DNA from: Rhizobium lusitanum
GTDB lineage: Bacteria; Pseudomonadota; Alphaproteobacteria; Rhizobiales; Rhizobiaceae
Assembly: GCF_014189535.1 (NCBI RefSeq)
Contig: NZ_CP050308.1
Span: 682,001-746,000 of the forward strand
Direction: 5' to 3'
Length of the DNA stretch: 64,000 nt
The notes beneath the pieces were generated by a model. That model saw only the letters and a program-made list of their open reading frames with translations. It had not been told where the DNA came from and made no database searches. Positions 8,772 through 17,662 of this stretch are shown here, in pieces. The first letter of the stretch is position 1, and every line of letters begins with the position of its first letter. Made by a program: the position numbers and the translations under genes.

Positions 8772-9557
8772 TTGCCAGACATTACCCTTCATCTGCTGCT
8801 TCTGCTCTTTGCCGCCGCGTTCTTCGCCGGTTTCGTCGATTCGATCGCCGGTGGCGGCGGGTTGGTCACCGTGCCCGCCATGCTGCTGGCCGGCATCCCG
8901 CCGCTGCAGACGCTTGGCACCAACAAGGTACAATCGATCTGCGGCGCAGCCTCCGCGACCATCGCCTATGCCCGGCAAGGCCATGTGCAGCTTCGCGAGC
9001 AATTGCCGATGGCGTTGATGGCCGTGATCGGCGGCATGTTGGGCGCGGCACTGGCGACGATCATGCCCGGCGATGTCCTGCGCATCATCCTACCGTTCCT
9101 GTTGATTGCCATCGCGCTCTATTTCGCTGTCAAGCCCAATCTCAACGATATCGAAAAACATCGCCGCATGAGTGCCGGCCTCTTCGGCGTCACCTTGGTG
9201 CCGCTGATCGGCTTCTACGATGGCGCCTTCGGCCCCGGCACGGGCTCGTTCCTGATGCTCGCCTTCGTCACACTCGCCGGCTTCGGCCTGCTGAAGGCGA
9301 CCGCGCATACCAAGCTGTTGAATTTCGGCTCAAACCTCGGCGGCTTGATCGTCTTCATCTTCTCCGGCGCCATCCTCTGGAAGGTCGGCCTGACCATGGG
9401 GTTAGGCCAGTTCCTCGGGGCTCAACTCGGTTCACGGCTCGCCATGCGCATCGGCGGACGGCTGATCAAACCGCTGCTGGTCATCGTCTGCATAGCCTTC
9501 GCCATCAAACTTCTGGCCGACCCGACCAACCCCGTCCGTGTGTGGATCGGCATCTGA
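8772..9557 (+). CDS. TSUP family permease (TauE/SafE)
   Basis: The 261-residue polytopic membrane protein has about eight hydrophobic segments and the paired TSUP motifs FVDSIAGGGGLVTVPAMLLAG and YDGAFGPGTGSFLM. TSUP proteins export or import sulfite, sulfonates or other anions; the substrate is unknown here. The start is a TTG at 8772, because an in-frame stop lies 12 bases upstream and the first helix begins at once. Its position between cobE and a regulator is suggestive, but a cobalamin or cobalt role is not shown. Confidence 0.88.
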   Translation: MPDITLHLLLLLFAAAFFAGFVDSIAGGGGLVTVPAMLLAGIPPLQTLGTNKVQSICGAASATIAYARQGHVQLREQLPMALMAVIGGMLGAALATIMPGDVLRIILPFLLIAIALYFAVKPNLNDIEKHRRMSAGLFGVTLVPLIGFYDGAFGPGTGSFLMLAFVTLAGFGLLKATAHTKLLNFGSNLGGLIVFIFSGAILWKVGLTMGLGQFLGAQLGSRLAMRIGGRLIKPLLVIVCIAFAIKLLADPTNPVRVWIGI

Positions 9558-9660
9558 TATCAGGCGACTTTGATTACCTTCGAGGTAATTGATACCATCC
9601 GTGGGCTCACCCATGATCCCCATGCCTGAACGGTTCAGGCGATCCAAAGGAGATGACCCG

Positions 9661-10026
9661 ATGACCGATGCGACAACCATTGCCGAACGCTATATCGCCG
9701 TCTGGAATGAGACCGATGTCACGCGCAGACGCGCGCTGATCACCGCAGCATGGACGGAATCCTGCACCTACATCGACCCGCTGATGCGCGGCGAAGGCCG
9801 CGAGCAGATCGATGCGCTGGTCGCCGCCGTGCAGGACCGTTTTCCCGATTTCCGCTTCAAACTCTCCGGTTCCGCCGATCGCCATGGCGACAATATCCGC
9901 TTCTCCTGGGATCTCGGCCCGGAAGGCAGCGAGCCGCTGGTCAAGGGCACCGATTTCGCCATCCTCGATGGCGAGCGGCTGAAAGCCGTTCATGGTTTCA
10001 TCGACCAGATGCCGGCAGCCGCATGA
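9661..10026 (+). CDS. SnoaL/NTF2-like protein
   Basis: The 121-residue cone-fold protein has the SnoaL-like pattern AERYIAVWNETDVTRRRALITAAWTESCTYIDPL and a C-terminal strand set ending in VHGFIDQMP. The ATG at 9661 is preceded by AAAGGAGATGA. Its stop overlaps the start of the following XRE regulator (ATGA at 10023-10026), so the two are co-translated. Members of this fold range from isomerases to ligand-binding proteins; no catalytic assignment can be made. Confidence 0.8.
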   Translation: MTDATTIAERYIAVWNETDVTRRRALITAAWTESCTYIDPLMRGEGREQIDALVAAVQDRFPDFRFKLSGSADRHGDNIRFSWDLGPEGSEPLVKGTDFAILDGERLKAVHGFIDQMPAAA

Positions 10027-10826
10027 TGATGCCCGCCCGCTCTCTCGGCGATTACCTACGTGAATGGCGGCAGCGCCGCCGTTTGAGCCAACTCGAATTC
10101 GCCCTTGAAGCCGAGATATCGCAACGGCATCTCAGCTTCATCGAGAGCGGGCGCGCGCTTCCGAGCCGCGACATGCTGATGCATATTGCCGAACGGCTGG
10201 GCGTGCCACTTAGAGACCGCAATCCGATGCTGCTGGCCGCCGGCTTCGCGCCGGTCTTCCCGGAACGCTCGCTGGACGACCCGGCGCTTGCCCCGGCACG
10301 CCGGGCCATCGATCTGGTTCTGAAGGGCCACGAACCCTTTCCGGCACTGGCAGTGGACCGACATTGGACGCTGATCGCCGCAAACGCTGCACTTGCGCCC
10401 CTGCTCTCCGGCGTCGCCGACATCTCGCTGCTCGAACCACCTGTCAACGTGTTGAGGCTCAGCCTGCATCCGGGCGGCCTCGCGCCGCGAATCCTTAACC
10501 TTGCTGAATGGCGCGCGCATCTGCTGGAGCGCCTGCGCCAACAGATCGCAGCCAGCGGCGATCCCACGCTCTCGGCCTTGCTAAAAGAGCTTTCAGCCTA
10601 CCCCGCTCCGCCAGCACACAGGCCGAATCCGACCGACAGGGACTATGCCGGCATCGCCGTGCCGCTCGAACTCATCACCGACGCCGGCCGCCTCTCCTTC
10701 ATCTCCACAACCACCGTCTTCGGCACGCCAGTCGATGTCACCCTGTCGGAACTGGCAATCGAATCCTTCTTCCCGGCGGATCAGCGGACGGCTGATGTGT
10801 TGAGGGAGATGATGTCCACCGGCTAA
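10023..10826 (+). CDS. XRE-family transcriptional regulator with MmyB-like ligand domain
   Basis: This 267-residue protein begins with three consecutive ATG codons. Residues 5-65 form an XRE helix-turn-helix (LSQLEFALEAEISQRHLSFIESGRALPSRDML). The rest is the MmyB-like PAS-type domain of this regulator group (ALAVDRHWTLIAANAALAPLL). It is translationally coupled to the SnoaL-like gene, which it may regulate. Convergent with cobO, 18 bases away. Confidence 0.9.
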   Translation: MMMPARSLGDYLREWRQRRRLSQLEFALEAEISQRHLSFIESGRALPSRDMLMHIAERLGVPLRDRNPMLLAAGFAPVFPERSLDDPALAPARRAIDLVLKGHEPFPALAVDRHWTLIAANAALAPLLSGVADISLLEPPVNVLRLSLHPGGLAPRILNLAEWRAHLLERLRQQIAASGDPTLSALLKELSAYPAPPAHRPNPTDRDYAGIAVPLELITDAGRLSFISTTTVFGTPVDVTLSELAIESFFPADQRTADVLREMMSTG

Positions 10827-10844
10827 GAAGCGTCTCTTACCAAA

Positions 10845-11489
10845 TCAGAACTCAACGCCCGGCTGACCCTTGATGCCGGAGCGGAAGGGATGCTTGATCA
10901 GTTCCATCTCGGTGACGAGATCGGCGATTTCGATCAGCTCTTCCTTGGCGTTGCGGCCGGTGAGCACGACATGCGTCATGTGCGGCTTCTCTTCCTTCAG
11001 GAACTCCACCACCTCGTTGATATCGAGATAGTCATAACGCAGCGCGATGTTGATCTCGTCGAGCAGCACCATCGAGTTGCGCTCGTCGCGGATCAGTTCC
11101 TTGGCCTTTTCCCAGGCAGCAGCAGCAGCAGCCACGTCGCGGGCGCGATCCTGCGTCTCCCAGGTGAAGCCTTCGCCCATCGTGTGGAACTGGCAGATAT
11201 AGGAGAAATGCGTCTCGATCAGATCCCGCTCGCCGGTCCACATCGCGCCCTTGATGAACTGCACCACCGCGCATGGCTTCTTATGGGCGATATGCCGAAA
11301 GATCATGCCGAAGGCTGAGGATGATTTGCCCTTGCCCTTGCCAGTATGGACGATGATCAGACCCTTCTCGTCGGTCTTCGTCGCCATGATCTTGTCACGC
11401 GCGGCCTTCTTCTTGGCCATCTTGTCGGAATGGCGAGCGTCATCGTTCCTCGGTGCGTCAGTGCCGGTTTCGGCTATGTCTTCGCTCAT
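10845..11489 (-). CDS. cobO: Cob(I)yrinic acid a,c-diamide adenosyltransferase CobO
   Basis: This 214-residue CobA/CobO-type ATP:corrinoid adenosyltransferase has the P-loop HTGKGKGKSSSAFGM, then VVQFIKGAMWTGE and the Walker-B-like MVLLDEINIALRY. It adenosylates the corrinoid cobalt after insertion. ATG 11489 overlaps the stop of the upstream cupin gene by 4 bases and has GGGAGAG in front. A charged N-terminal tail of about 35 residues precedes the domain. Last gene of cobP-cobW-cobN-cupin-cobO. Confidence 0.95.
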   Translation of the reverse strand: MSEDIAETGTDAPRNDDARHSDKMAKKKAARDKIMATKTDEKGLIIVHTGKGKGKSSSAFGMIFRHIAHKKPCAVVQFIKGAMWTGERDLIETHFSYICQFHTMGEGFTWETQDRARDVAAAAAAWEKAKELIRDERNSMVLLDEINIALRYDYLDINEVVEFLKEEKPHMTHVVLTGRNAKEELIEIADLVTEMELIKHPFRSGIKGQPGVEF

Positions 11490-12088
11490 TTTTCTCTCCC
11501 TGAAATGATGGATTTCTGCGCCAGCGGTCCGCCTCGCCAAAGGTAGAGCGCCACCAACGGCGTGCTCTCGGTCCGCATCGCATGGCGGATGTCCGAGGGA
11601 TGATGAATGATCTCGCCGGACCAGCGCGGCAGGAAATGTTGCCGGTCCTTGCTCCACAGAGAGCCATCGGTCAGCGGAATATAGATTTCCTCGGCCGTGT
11701 GATGGTGATCCGGATAGTGGACGTCCGGTCCGAGCAGCAGAAAACCGCCGGCCATATCATCGCTTACGAAGTGACCACGCGTGCCGAACAGCTCGACCCA
11801 ACCGTATCTCTGCAGAAAGTCCACACCGAAATCGGCAATGCTATAGGTCTGTCCCCAATGCAGAGCGCTTGCGGTGCTTGAGAGGGTGGAGAACAGATCT
11901 CCTTCTCCGGCGTCGGCCGACGGCTTGTGGAGGATATTCAGATGGTCCAACACGGGCAATCTATGGGCAGCAAGCAGCCGCTCATCCATCCGCCAATCGA
12001 AGCCGTCCATGAAGCGGCGCAACAAGGGATCGCTCCGCGACGTAACGTAACCCTCGAAAGCCTGAAGAAGATCGCCGGCTGCACTCAC
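11486..12088 (-). CDS. DMSP-lyase-family cupin encoded between cobN and cobO
   Basis: The 200-residue protein has a C-terminal cupin barrel resembling the dimethylsulfoniopropionate lyase family (DddL/DddQ-like). Candidate metal ligands are in HYPDHHHTAEEIYIPL and in IIHHPSDIRHAM, and it ends ALYLWRGG. The start is a GTG at 12088 overlapping the cobN stop as GTGA; the stop overlaps the cobO ATG. The tight coupling means it is made together with CobN and CobO under the cobalamin riboswitch. DMSP cleavage is only a family association; a role in corrinoid or cobalt handling is equally open. Confidence 0.82.
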   Translation of the reverse strand: MSAAGDLLQAFEGYVTSRSDPLLRRFMDGFDWRMDERLLAAHRLPVLDHLNILHKPSADAGEGDLFSTLSSTASALHWGQTYSIADFGVDFLQRYGWVELFGTRGHFVSDDMAGGFLLLGPDVHYPDHHHTAEEIYIPLTDGSLWSKDRQHFLPRWSGEIIHHPSDIRHAMRTESTPLVALYLWRGGPLAQKSIISGREK

Positions 12089-13671
12089 GCCACAGCCTCC
12101 TTGCCCCGCACCGGAGCCTCCAGATCGAACCGGGCAGAATTGCTGCGCGGCGTCCAGAGCTGGCGGTCGATGGCTTCCAGCAGGCGTTCCTTCATCTCCC
12201 GAAGTGCGGCCGGATTTTTCTCGGCCATGAAGTCGCGCACTTTCTGATCGACCACGAAAGCCTGGTAGACCGCCTCGAAATGATGATTGCGAACAGCGCC
12301 CGTCGTCGCCGCAAAGGCGAAGAGATAGTCGACCGTCGCAGCAATCTCGAAGGCACCCTTGTAGCCATGGCGCATGACGCCATCGATCCACTTCGGATTG
12401 ACGACACGGCCGCGCACGACCCGGCCAATCTCCTCTTCCAAAGAGCGGATGATCGGCTTCTCCGGCCGGGAATGGTCGTTGTGATAGATCGACGGGCGCG
12501 CGCCGGCGAGCTGCTCCGCCGCCGCTGCCATGCCGCCCTCAAACTGGTAGTAATCGTCGCTGTCGAGCAGGTCATGCTCGCGATTATCCTGGTTCTGCAC
12601 GACAGCCTGGATCGAACGTAGTCGCTCCTCGAACACGCCGCGCTCCGCCTTGCCGTCCTCGCCCGCCCCATAGGCATAGCTGCCCCAAACGAGATAGGCT
12701 TCCGCCAGATCTGCGCGCCGCTCCCAACCCTTCTCGTCGATCAGCGCTTGCAGCCCGGCACCATAAGCACCGGGCTTGGAGCCAAAAATGCGATAGCCGG
12801 CACGGCGGCTGGCGGAATCCTGATCCAAGCCCGCCGCCTCTAGCCGCGCGATCTCGCCACGCATCCGCGCCGCGATCGGATTGTCCGCCGCATCCTCCTC
12901 CAGCGCACCGACCGCGCGGACCGCCTTGTCGAACAGCGCAATCTGCTCCGGGAACGCATCGCGGAAGAAGCCGGAAATGCGCAGCGTGACATCGACGCGC
13001 GGGCGACGCAGCAGAGCGGGCGGGATGATCTCGTAGCCGGTGACCCGCCGCGAGGTCATGTCCCAGACCGGCTTGACGCCGATCAGCGCCAGCGCCTGGG
13101 CGATATCGTCGCCACCGGTACGCATGTTGGACGTACCCCAGGCCGTCAGCCCGAAGGAAACCGGCCATTCGCCGTGATCCTGCACATAGCGACGGACCAA
13201 CAGCTCGGCCGATTTCTTGCCAAGCTCATAGGCAGCCGGCGTCGGCACTGCGCGGCTATCGACCGAATAGAAATTCCGGCCCGTCGGCAGGACGTCCGGC
13301 CGGCCGCGCGTCGGCGCACCGGAAGGACCGGGGGGCACGAACCGGCCGTCCAGGCCTTTCATCAGGGCGGAGATTTCGGCATCTCCGCAGGCAAGGATCG
13401 AGGGTTTCAGGCGGGTTTCGATTTCGGCTAGAACAGCGCGCGTGTGCGTCCAATCCTCGGGGCATCCGATCTCTCCAGCAACGAATTTCGCGGCCAGGAG
13501 TTCGATGCGCTCGACGGTATCGCCTTGGGTACGCCAGGGATCGTCGGAAATATCGGCAAGAATGTCGGGGCGTTGGCCGGTCCATTCGGCGGCCATATCG
13601 CAATCCAAAGGATCGAACGGCTTGCGCGGAGGGATACCCCCCTCTGTCGGCTTCGCTGACATCTCCCCCAC
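12085..13671 (-). CDS. cobN: CobN, C-terminal part (cobaltochelatase large subunit, split gene)
   Basis: About 510 residues of typical CobN sequence begin at FDPLDCDMAAEWTG (near 13618) and run to the end of the protein, including GRNFYSVDSRAVPTPAAYELG and MRHGYKGAFEIAATVDYLFAFA. CobN is the large subunit of the ATP-dependent CobNST cobaltochelatase that inserts cobalt into hydrogenobyrinic acid a,c-diamide. The listed start is a GTG at 13671 inside the palindromic element; an ATG at 13662 is the alternative. This frame is open upstream through the whole element and overlaps the end of the 5' part in another frame. The stop overlaps the next gene (GTGA). Confidence 0.8.
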   Translation of the reverse strand: MGEMSAKPTEGGIPPRKPFDPLDCDMAAEWTGQRPDILADISDDPWRTQGDTVERIELLAAKFVAGEIGCPEDWTHTRAVLAEIETRLKPSILACGDAEISALMKGLDGRFVPPGPSGAPTRGRPDVLPTGRNFYSVDSRAVPTPAAYELGKKSAELLVRRYVQDHGEWPVSFGLTAWGTSNMRTGGDDIAQALALIGVKPVWDMTSRRVTGYEIIPPALLRRPRVDVTLRISGFFRDAFPEQIALFDKAVRAVGALEEDAADNPIAARMRGEIARLEAAGLDQDSASRRAGYRIFGSKPGAYGAGLQALIDEKGWERRADLAEAYLVWGSYAYGAGEDGKAERGVFEERLRSIQAVVQNQDNREHDLLDSDDYYQFEGGMAAAAEQLAGARPSIYHNDHSRPEKPIIRSLEEEIGRVVRGRVVNPKWIDGVMRHGYKGAFEIAATVDYLFAFAATTGAVRNHHFEAVYQAFVVDQKVRDFMAEKNPAALREMKERLLEAIDRQLWTPRSNSARFDLEAPVRGKEAVA

Positions 13672-13824
13672 AAGGGGGGAGATTGTTGGGAGTATGCCGC
13701 TCCGCTCTCCCGAAACGCCAAGCGCAGCGTCAACGGGTTCGATGTCTGTTTGATACGAGGAAGCGCCGCGATTTAACGATCTCCCCCTTGTGGGGGAGAT
13801 GTCGCGAGAGCGACAGAGGGGGGT
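13636..13824. repeat. 189-bp palindromic element inside cobN (RIME-like)
   Basis: The ends are 14-base inverted repeats (ACCCCCCTCTGTCG at 13636-13649, its complement at 13811-13824). Inside are two shorter palindromes, 13661-13683 (ATCTCCCCC-acaa-GGGGGGAGAT) and 13779-13800 (ATCTCCCCC-ttgt-GGGGGAGAT). Two strong hairpins joined by a spacer is the structure of the Rhizobium intergenic mosaic elements; assignment to that family is inference from structure. It lies within coding sequence, and its length (63 codons) would preserve frame. Confidence 0.85.
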
Positions 13825-16073
13825 GCCGCACTCTCGACGAATCCCACTCCCTCCAACGTATCCCGCGCAATCGCCCGCTGCAAACTCTGATCGCCACCCT
13901 CGCCCAAACCTCGCGGCACACGCGCCAGTGCCACCGTCAAATCGGTCAGCAACCTGCCTGTCGGTGAGACACCAAAAATATGTAGCCCATCGCGGATCTG
14001 CATTTCCTTGAGATCGCAGAGATAGGCGTCGAGTTTCTTCAGCGCCTCATCCTCGCCCTCACCCTTGGCGATGCCGGCATCCTGATCGAGGCCGATATCG
14101 GCAACGAGATCGAGGATCTGCTTGCGCAGCAGCCGGATACGGCGCGGATCGCCGCCGGAGGCCTCGTAATATTCGTCCACCAGCGCTTCGAGATCCTTCA
14201 GCGGACCGTAGCTTTCCGCGCGGGTCAATGGCGGCGTCAGGTGGTCGATGATCACGGCGCTCGTGCGGCGCTTTGCCTGCGTGCCTTCGCCGGGATCGTT
14301 GACGATGAAAGGATAGAGATGCGGCAACGGCCCGAGGATCGCCTCAGGATAGCAGGTTTCCGACAGCGCCAGGGCCTTGCCAGGCAGCCATTCGAGATTG
14401 CCGTGCTTGCCCATATGGATGATCGCATGCGCACCAAAGGATTGGCGCAGGAACGCATAGAAAGCGAGATAGCCGTGAGGCGGCACAAGATCCGGTGAAT
14501 GATAACTTTCCTTCGGATCAATATTATAGCCACGCGCCGGCTGGATACCGACCAGCACTTCGCCGAAGCGGGTGAAGGGCAGCGCGAAAACGCCGTCGCG
14601 AACATAGGGATCGCTCTCGGGATCACCCCAACGGGCAACGATTTCATCCTGAATCTGTTTAGGAAGAGATGAGAAGAAATATTTGTATTCGCTTAAAGAA
14701 AGCGTCTCGCGAACAACCTTGCCATCGTGACCCGAATTAGTCGGCCCATCCATCAGATGCCGGATCAGCGCATCGCCATCACCAGGCAGATCGGCCACCG
14801 GGTAACCCGCCGTCCGCATCGCCTTCAACACTTCGATCGTACCTGCCGGTGTGTCGAGCCCGACGCCGTTGCCAAGCCTTCCGTCACGGTTCGGATAGTT
14901 GGCCATGACCAGCGCCACGCGCCGCTTTGGCGGCGGCGTCCTGCGCAGCTGCGCCCAATTGGCGGCAAGCCGCGCCGTATAGCGCATGCGGTCCTCGGCC
15001 GGCTCGCTGGCAACGATATTGGCCTCGACACGATCATCATAGCGTGCGGCCGCCTTGAACGAAACGGCGCGGGCAAGCACACGCCCATCCACCTCCGGCA
15101 GCGCCACGTTCATGCCGAGATCGCGCGCCGAAAGCCCTTGCGACGACGTCTCCCAGGCCTGTCTCGACGAGGCCGAAAAGATCGCCTGCAGCACGACCGC
15201 ATCGCTCGTCTCCAATACGGTCGGCTGGCGATCGGCACCCGGCGCCGAAACCGCAAACCCGGTCGTATTGACGACGACATCCGGCTTCAATTCGGTGAAC
15301 ACGCTTTCCAGAATGCCGATCGAGACGGGGTCCTTGAGACTATAGGCAAACACCGGCAGCGGCAGCATGCCCTGGGCAACGAGGACGTCAATCAAGGCTT
15401 CGATGGGCTTGGTTTCGCCGCTCTGGACGAGGGCGCGATAGAACGAGATTACGATGGTGGGGGGTTCGAGTCCCTCTGGGACTGCCAATTCGGAGACGCT
15501 TCTCCACTCCTCAACCCCAATCACGCCCCTGCCCGGCCACCAGATCCCGGCCTTCATCAGCGGTGATGCCGTTGCCGGCTTCTCCGCCCCCGACAGCATC
15601 GCCTCGGCATAGCCAAGAAACGCCCGAGAATTCGCATCCCCGCCTTCGATCAGGTAGGACCACAGCGCGTTGAGATCATCGAGCACGATGTTGGAAAACG
15701 GCATCAGCCCCGGATCGGACTTCGAATCCCCCGGCAGCACCGCAATAAGAGCGCCGCTGCGCGCAGCACAGGCATGCAGCGCCTCAAGCGCATAGTGGAA
15801 ATAGCTGGCGCCACCAAGCGCGCGGACGATAATCAGCTTCGCATGCCGCACCGTCCGCTCGACATAGGTATCGACGGACATGGGATGCTTGAGGCTCATC
15901 AGGCTGGCGAGCCGCAGCGAATAGCCAGCCTCCCCCTGCCCGTGGGCGGCGGCGATTGCCGCAAGCTCGGTATCGGCCGCCGACAGGAACAGGATATCGC
16001 CCGGCGACTGACCAAGATCAATCGCCTCCTCGCCGTCGCTGATCGTTCCTTTTTGCGCTAGGAGGAGATGCAT
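13773..16073 (-). CDS. cobN: CobN, N-terminal part (cobaltochelatase large subunit, split gene)
   Basis: The 766-residue frame starts MHLLLAQKGTISDG and carries the CobN/Mg-chelatase H-subunit core, such as LVMANYPNRDGRLGNGVGLDTP, GNLEWLPGKALALSETC and FIVNDPGEGTQAKRR. It loses family sequence after LQRAIARD, reads into the palindromic element as SAAPPSVALATSPPQGGDR, and stops at TAA 13773. One extra base in the G5 or C5 run of the right-hand palindrome would join it to the C-terminal part. The joined product would be 1329 residues, or 1266 without the insert, close to the usual CobN length of about 1270. It could be a real frameshift, a slippage site or a sequencing error. Confidence 0.85.
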   Translation of the reverse strand: MHLLLAQKGTISDGEEAIDLGQSPGDILFLSAADTELAAIAAAHGQGEAGYSLRLASLMSLKHPMSVDTYVERTVRHAKLIIVRALGGASYFHYALEALHACAARSGALIAVLPGDSKSDPGLMPFSNIVLDDLNALWSYLIEGGDANSRAFLGYAEAMLSGAEKPATASPLMKAGIWWPGRGVIGVEEWRSVSELAVPEGLEPPTIVISFYRALVQSGETKPIEALIDVLVAQGMLPLPVFAYSLKDPVSIGILESVFTELKPDVVVNTTGFAVSAPGADRQPTVLETSDAVVLQAIFSASSRQAWETSSQGLSARDLGMNVALPEVDGRVLARAVSFKAAARYDDRVEANIVASEPAEDRMRYTARLAANWAQLRRTPPPKRRVALVMANYPNRDGRLGNGVGLDTPAGTIEVLKAMRTAGYPVADLPGDGDALIRHLMDGPTNSGHDGKVVRETLSLSEYKYFFSSLPKQIQDEIVARWGDPESDPYVRDGVFALPFTRFGEVLVGIQPARGYNIDPKESYHSPDLVPPHGYLAFYAFLRQSFGAHAIIHMGKHGNLEWLPGKALALSETCYPEAILGPLPHLYPFIVNDPGEGTQAKRRTSAVIIDHLTPPLTRAESYGPLKDLEALVDEYYEASGGDPRRIRLLRKQILDLVADIGLDQDAGIAKGEGEDEALKKLDAYLCDLKEMQIRDGLHIFGVSPTGRLLTDLTVALARVPRGLGEGGDQSLQRAIARDTLEGVGFVESAAPPSVALATSPPQGGDR

Positions 16074-16082
16074 GGCTCTGCC

Positions 16083-17132
16083 TTAGACCGACGCCTCGAT
16101 CGATTTGCGCACGATCCCTTCGTCCATCTCATGTAGCCCAATCACCACCAGCCGCGTCGCCCGCGCTTCGCCCGGCGCCCAGGCGCGGTCGAAATAATGG
16201 TCGATACGGCTGCCGACGGCCTGGATCTGCAGGCGCATCGGCTTGCCGGGAACATCGACAAAGCCCTTGAGACGCAGGACATCGTGTTCGGAAATCACGC
16301 CCTTCAGCTTTTCGATGAACGAGGTGGGGTCGGCGATTGGGCCTAGCTCAACGACAAAGCTGTCGAACTCGTCGTGGTCGTGCGGTGCGCCGTCCTCGTG
16401 TTCCAACTCATGATGCGATTTGCGGTTGGCGATATCGGCTTCCGTGCCGATGCCAAGGCCGAGCAGGATGGCGATGGGGACGTCACCATTCTTTGCCTCG
16501 ATGATCGTCGGCTTGCGAACGGTGCGCGAGGCAACTTCGGCACGCACACGGCTAAGGCCGGCGACGTCGATGAGATCGGTCTTGTTGAGAACGATCAGGT
16601 CCGCGCAGGTCAACTGATCCTCGAACAATTCCTCGATCGGGCTTTCGTGATCGAGCGAATCGTCCTCGACGCGGCGGGCTTCGACGGCGTCATGATCATC
16701 GGCGAAACGACCGGCGGCGACGGCGGCGCTATCGACCACGGTGATGACGCCATCGACGGTGACCTGGGTGCGGATATCCGGCCAGTTGAAGGCGGCGACC
16801 AGCGGCTGCGGCAGCGCCAGGCCGGACGTCTCGATGACGATATGATCCGGGCGCACGTCGCGCTCCAGAAGCTTCGTCATGGTCGGAATGAAATCGTCGG
16901 CGACGGTGCAGCAGATGCAGCCATTGGTGAGCTCGATGATATCGTCCTCGGTGCAATTCTCTGCGCCGCAGCCCTTCAGCACATCGCCATCGACGCCAAG
17001 ATCGCCGAATTCATTGATGATCAGGGCGATCTTCTTGCCGCCGGCGTTCTGCAAGAGATTGCGGATCAGCGTCGTCTTGCCGGCGCCAAGGAAGCCGGTG
17101 ATGACAGTGGCGGGAATCTTTTCTTGGCTCAT
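16083..17132 (-). CDS. cobW: CobW, G3E-family GTPase metallochaperone
   Basis: This 349-residue protein has the P-loop GFLGAGKTTLIRN, the metal-binding GCICC motif, NKTD for guanine recognition, and a His/Asp/Glu-rich stretch (HHELEHEDGAPHDHDE) before the C-terminal CobW domain. CobW is thought to deliver cobalt to the CobNST chelatase, which fits its position 9 bases upstream of cobN. Start ATG 17132 is only 5 bases from the cobP stop; the frame is open further upstream, but that part is the shadow of cobP. Confidence 0.94.
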   Translation of the reverse strand: MSQEKIPATVITGFLGAGKTTLIRNLLQNAGGKKIALIINEFGDLGVDGDVLKGCGAENCTEDDIIELTNGCICCTVADDFIPTMTKLLERDVRPDHIVIETSGLALPQPLVAAFNWPDIRTQVTVDGVITVVDSAAVAAGRFADDHDAVEARRVEDDSLDHESPIEELFEDQLTCADLIVLNKTDLIDVAGLSRVRAEVASRTVRKPTIIEAKNGDVPIAILLGLGIGTEADIANRKSHHELEHEDGAPHDHDEFDSFVVELGPIADPTSFIEKLKGVISEHDVLRLKGFVDVPGKPMRLQIQAVGSRIDHYFDRAWAPGEARATRLVVIGLHEMDEGIVRKSIEASV

Positions 17133-17137
17133 GCGGA

Positions 17138-17662
17138 TCAACCCTTCATTTTCAGCGGCAGTCCCGCCGCGATAAAATAGACTTCGGCGCTTGCCGCCGC
17201 GATCATCTGGTGCAGCCGGCCGGCATGGTCGCGAAACTCGCGCGCCATGCGGTTTTCCGGCACGATGCCGAGCCCGACCTCGTTGGAAACGAGAACGAGC
17301 CGCGACTTGGCCTTCGGCAGAAATTCGGTAAGAGCGGAAAACTCCGCCGCGATATTGCGCTCGGCCATCATCAGATTGGTGACCCATAGCGTCAGGCAAT
17401 CAACGAGAACAGCGCGGCCAACGCTATCGATCGCCGCCAGACGTGCGGTCAAATCGAGCGGCTCCTCATGTGTCGTCCACAGATCGCCGCGATCGTTCCG
17501 ATGCTGTGCGATACGATCGCGCATTTCGTCGTCCCAAGCCTGCCCGGTCGCCACGTAGTGACGGTCAAGGCCGGTATCGGAGATCAGCTTTTCGGCGAAT
17601 CGGGATTTCCCGGAGCGCGCGCCGCCGAGAACGAAGACCGCGCGGGATGGTGAGGATGGCAT
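17138..17662 (-). CDS. cobP: Bifunctional adenosylcobinamide kinase / phosphate guanylyltransferase
   Basis: This 174-residue CobP/CobU protein has the P-loop [14 protein letters not shown], the guanylylated-His region [24 protein letters not shown] and [12 protein letters not shown]. It phosphorylates adenosylcobinamide and transfers GMP to it in nucleotide-loop assembly. First full-size gene of the riboswitch-controlled operon. Its ATG shares one base with the stop of a 31-codon upstream frame (TGATG), which suggests coupled translation. Confidence 0.94.
   Translation of the reverse strand: MPSSPSRAVFVLGGARSGKSRFAEKLISDTGLDRHYVATGQAWDDEMRDRIAQHRNDRGDLWTTHEEPLDLTARLAAIDSVGRAVLVDCLTLWVTNLMMAERNIAAEFSALTEFLPKAKSRLVLVSNEVGLGIVPENRMAREFRDHAGRLHQMIAAASAEVYFIAAGLPLKMKG

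Noticed and set aside
13636..13824. Palindromic element as a CRISPR or insertion sequence
   Set aside because: There are only two palindromes, no regular spacers and no transposase; the structure is that of a small intergenic-type mosaic repeat.
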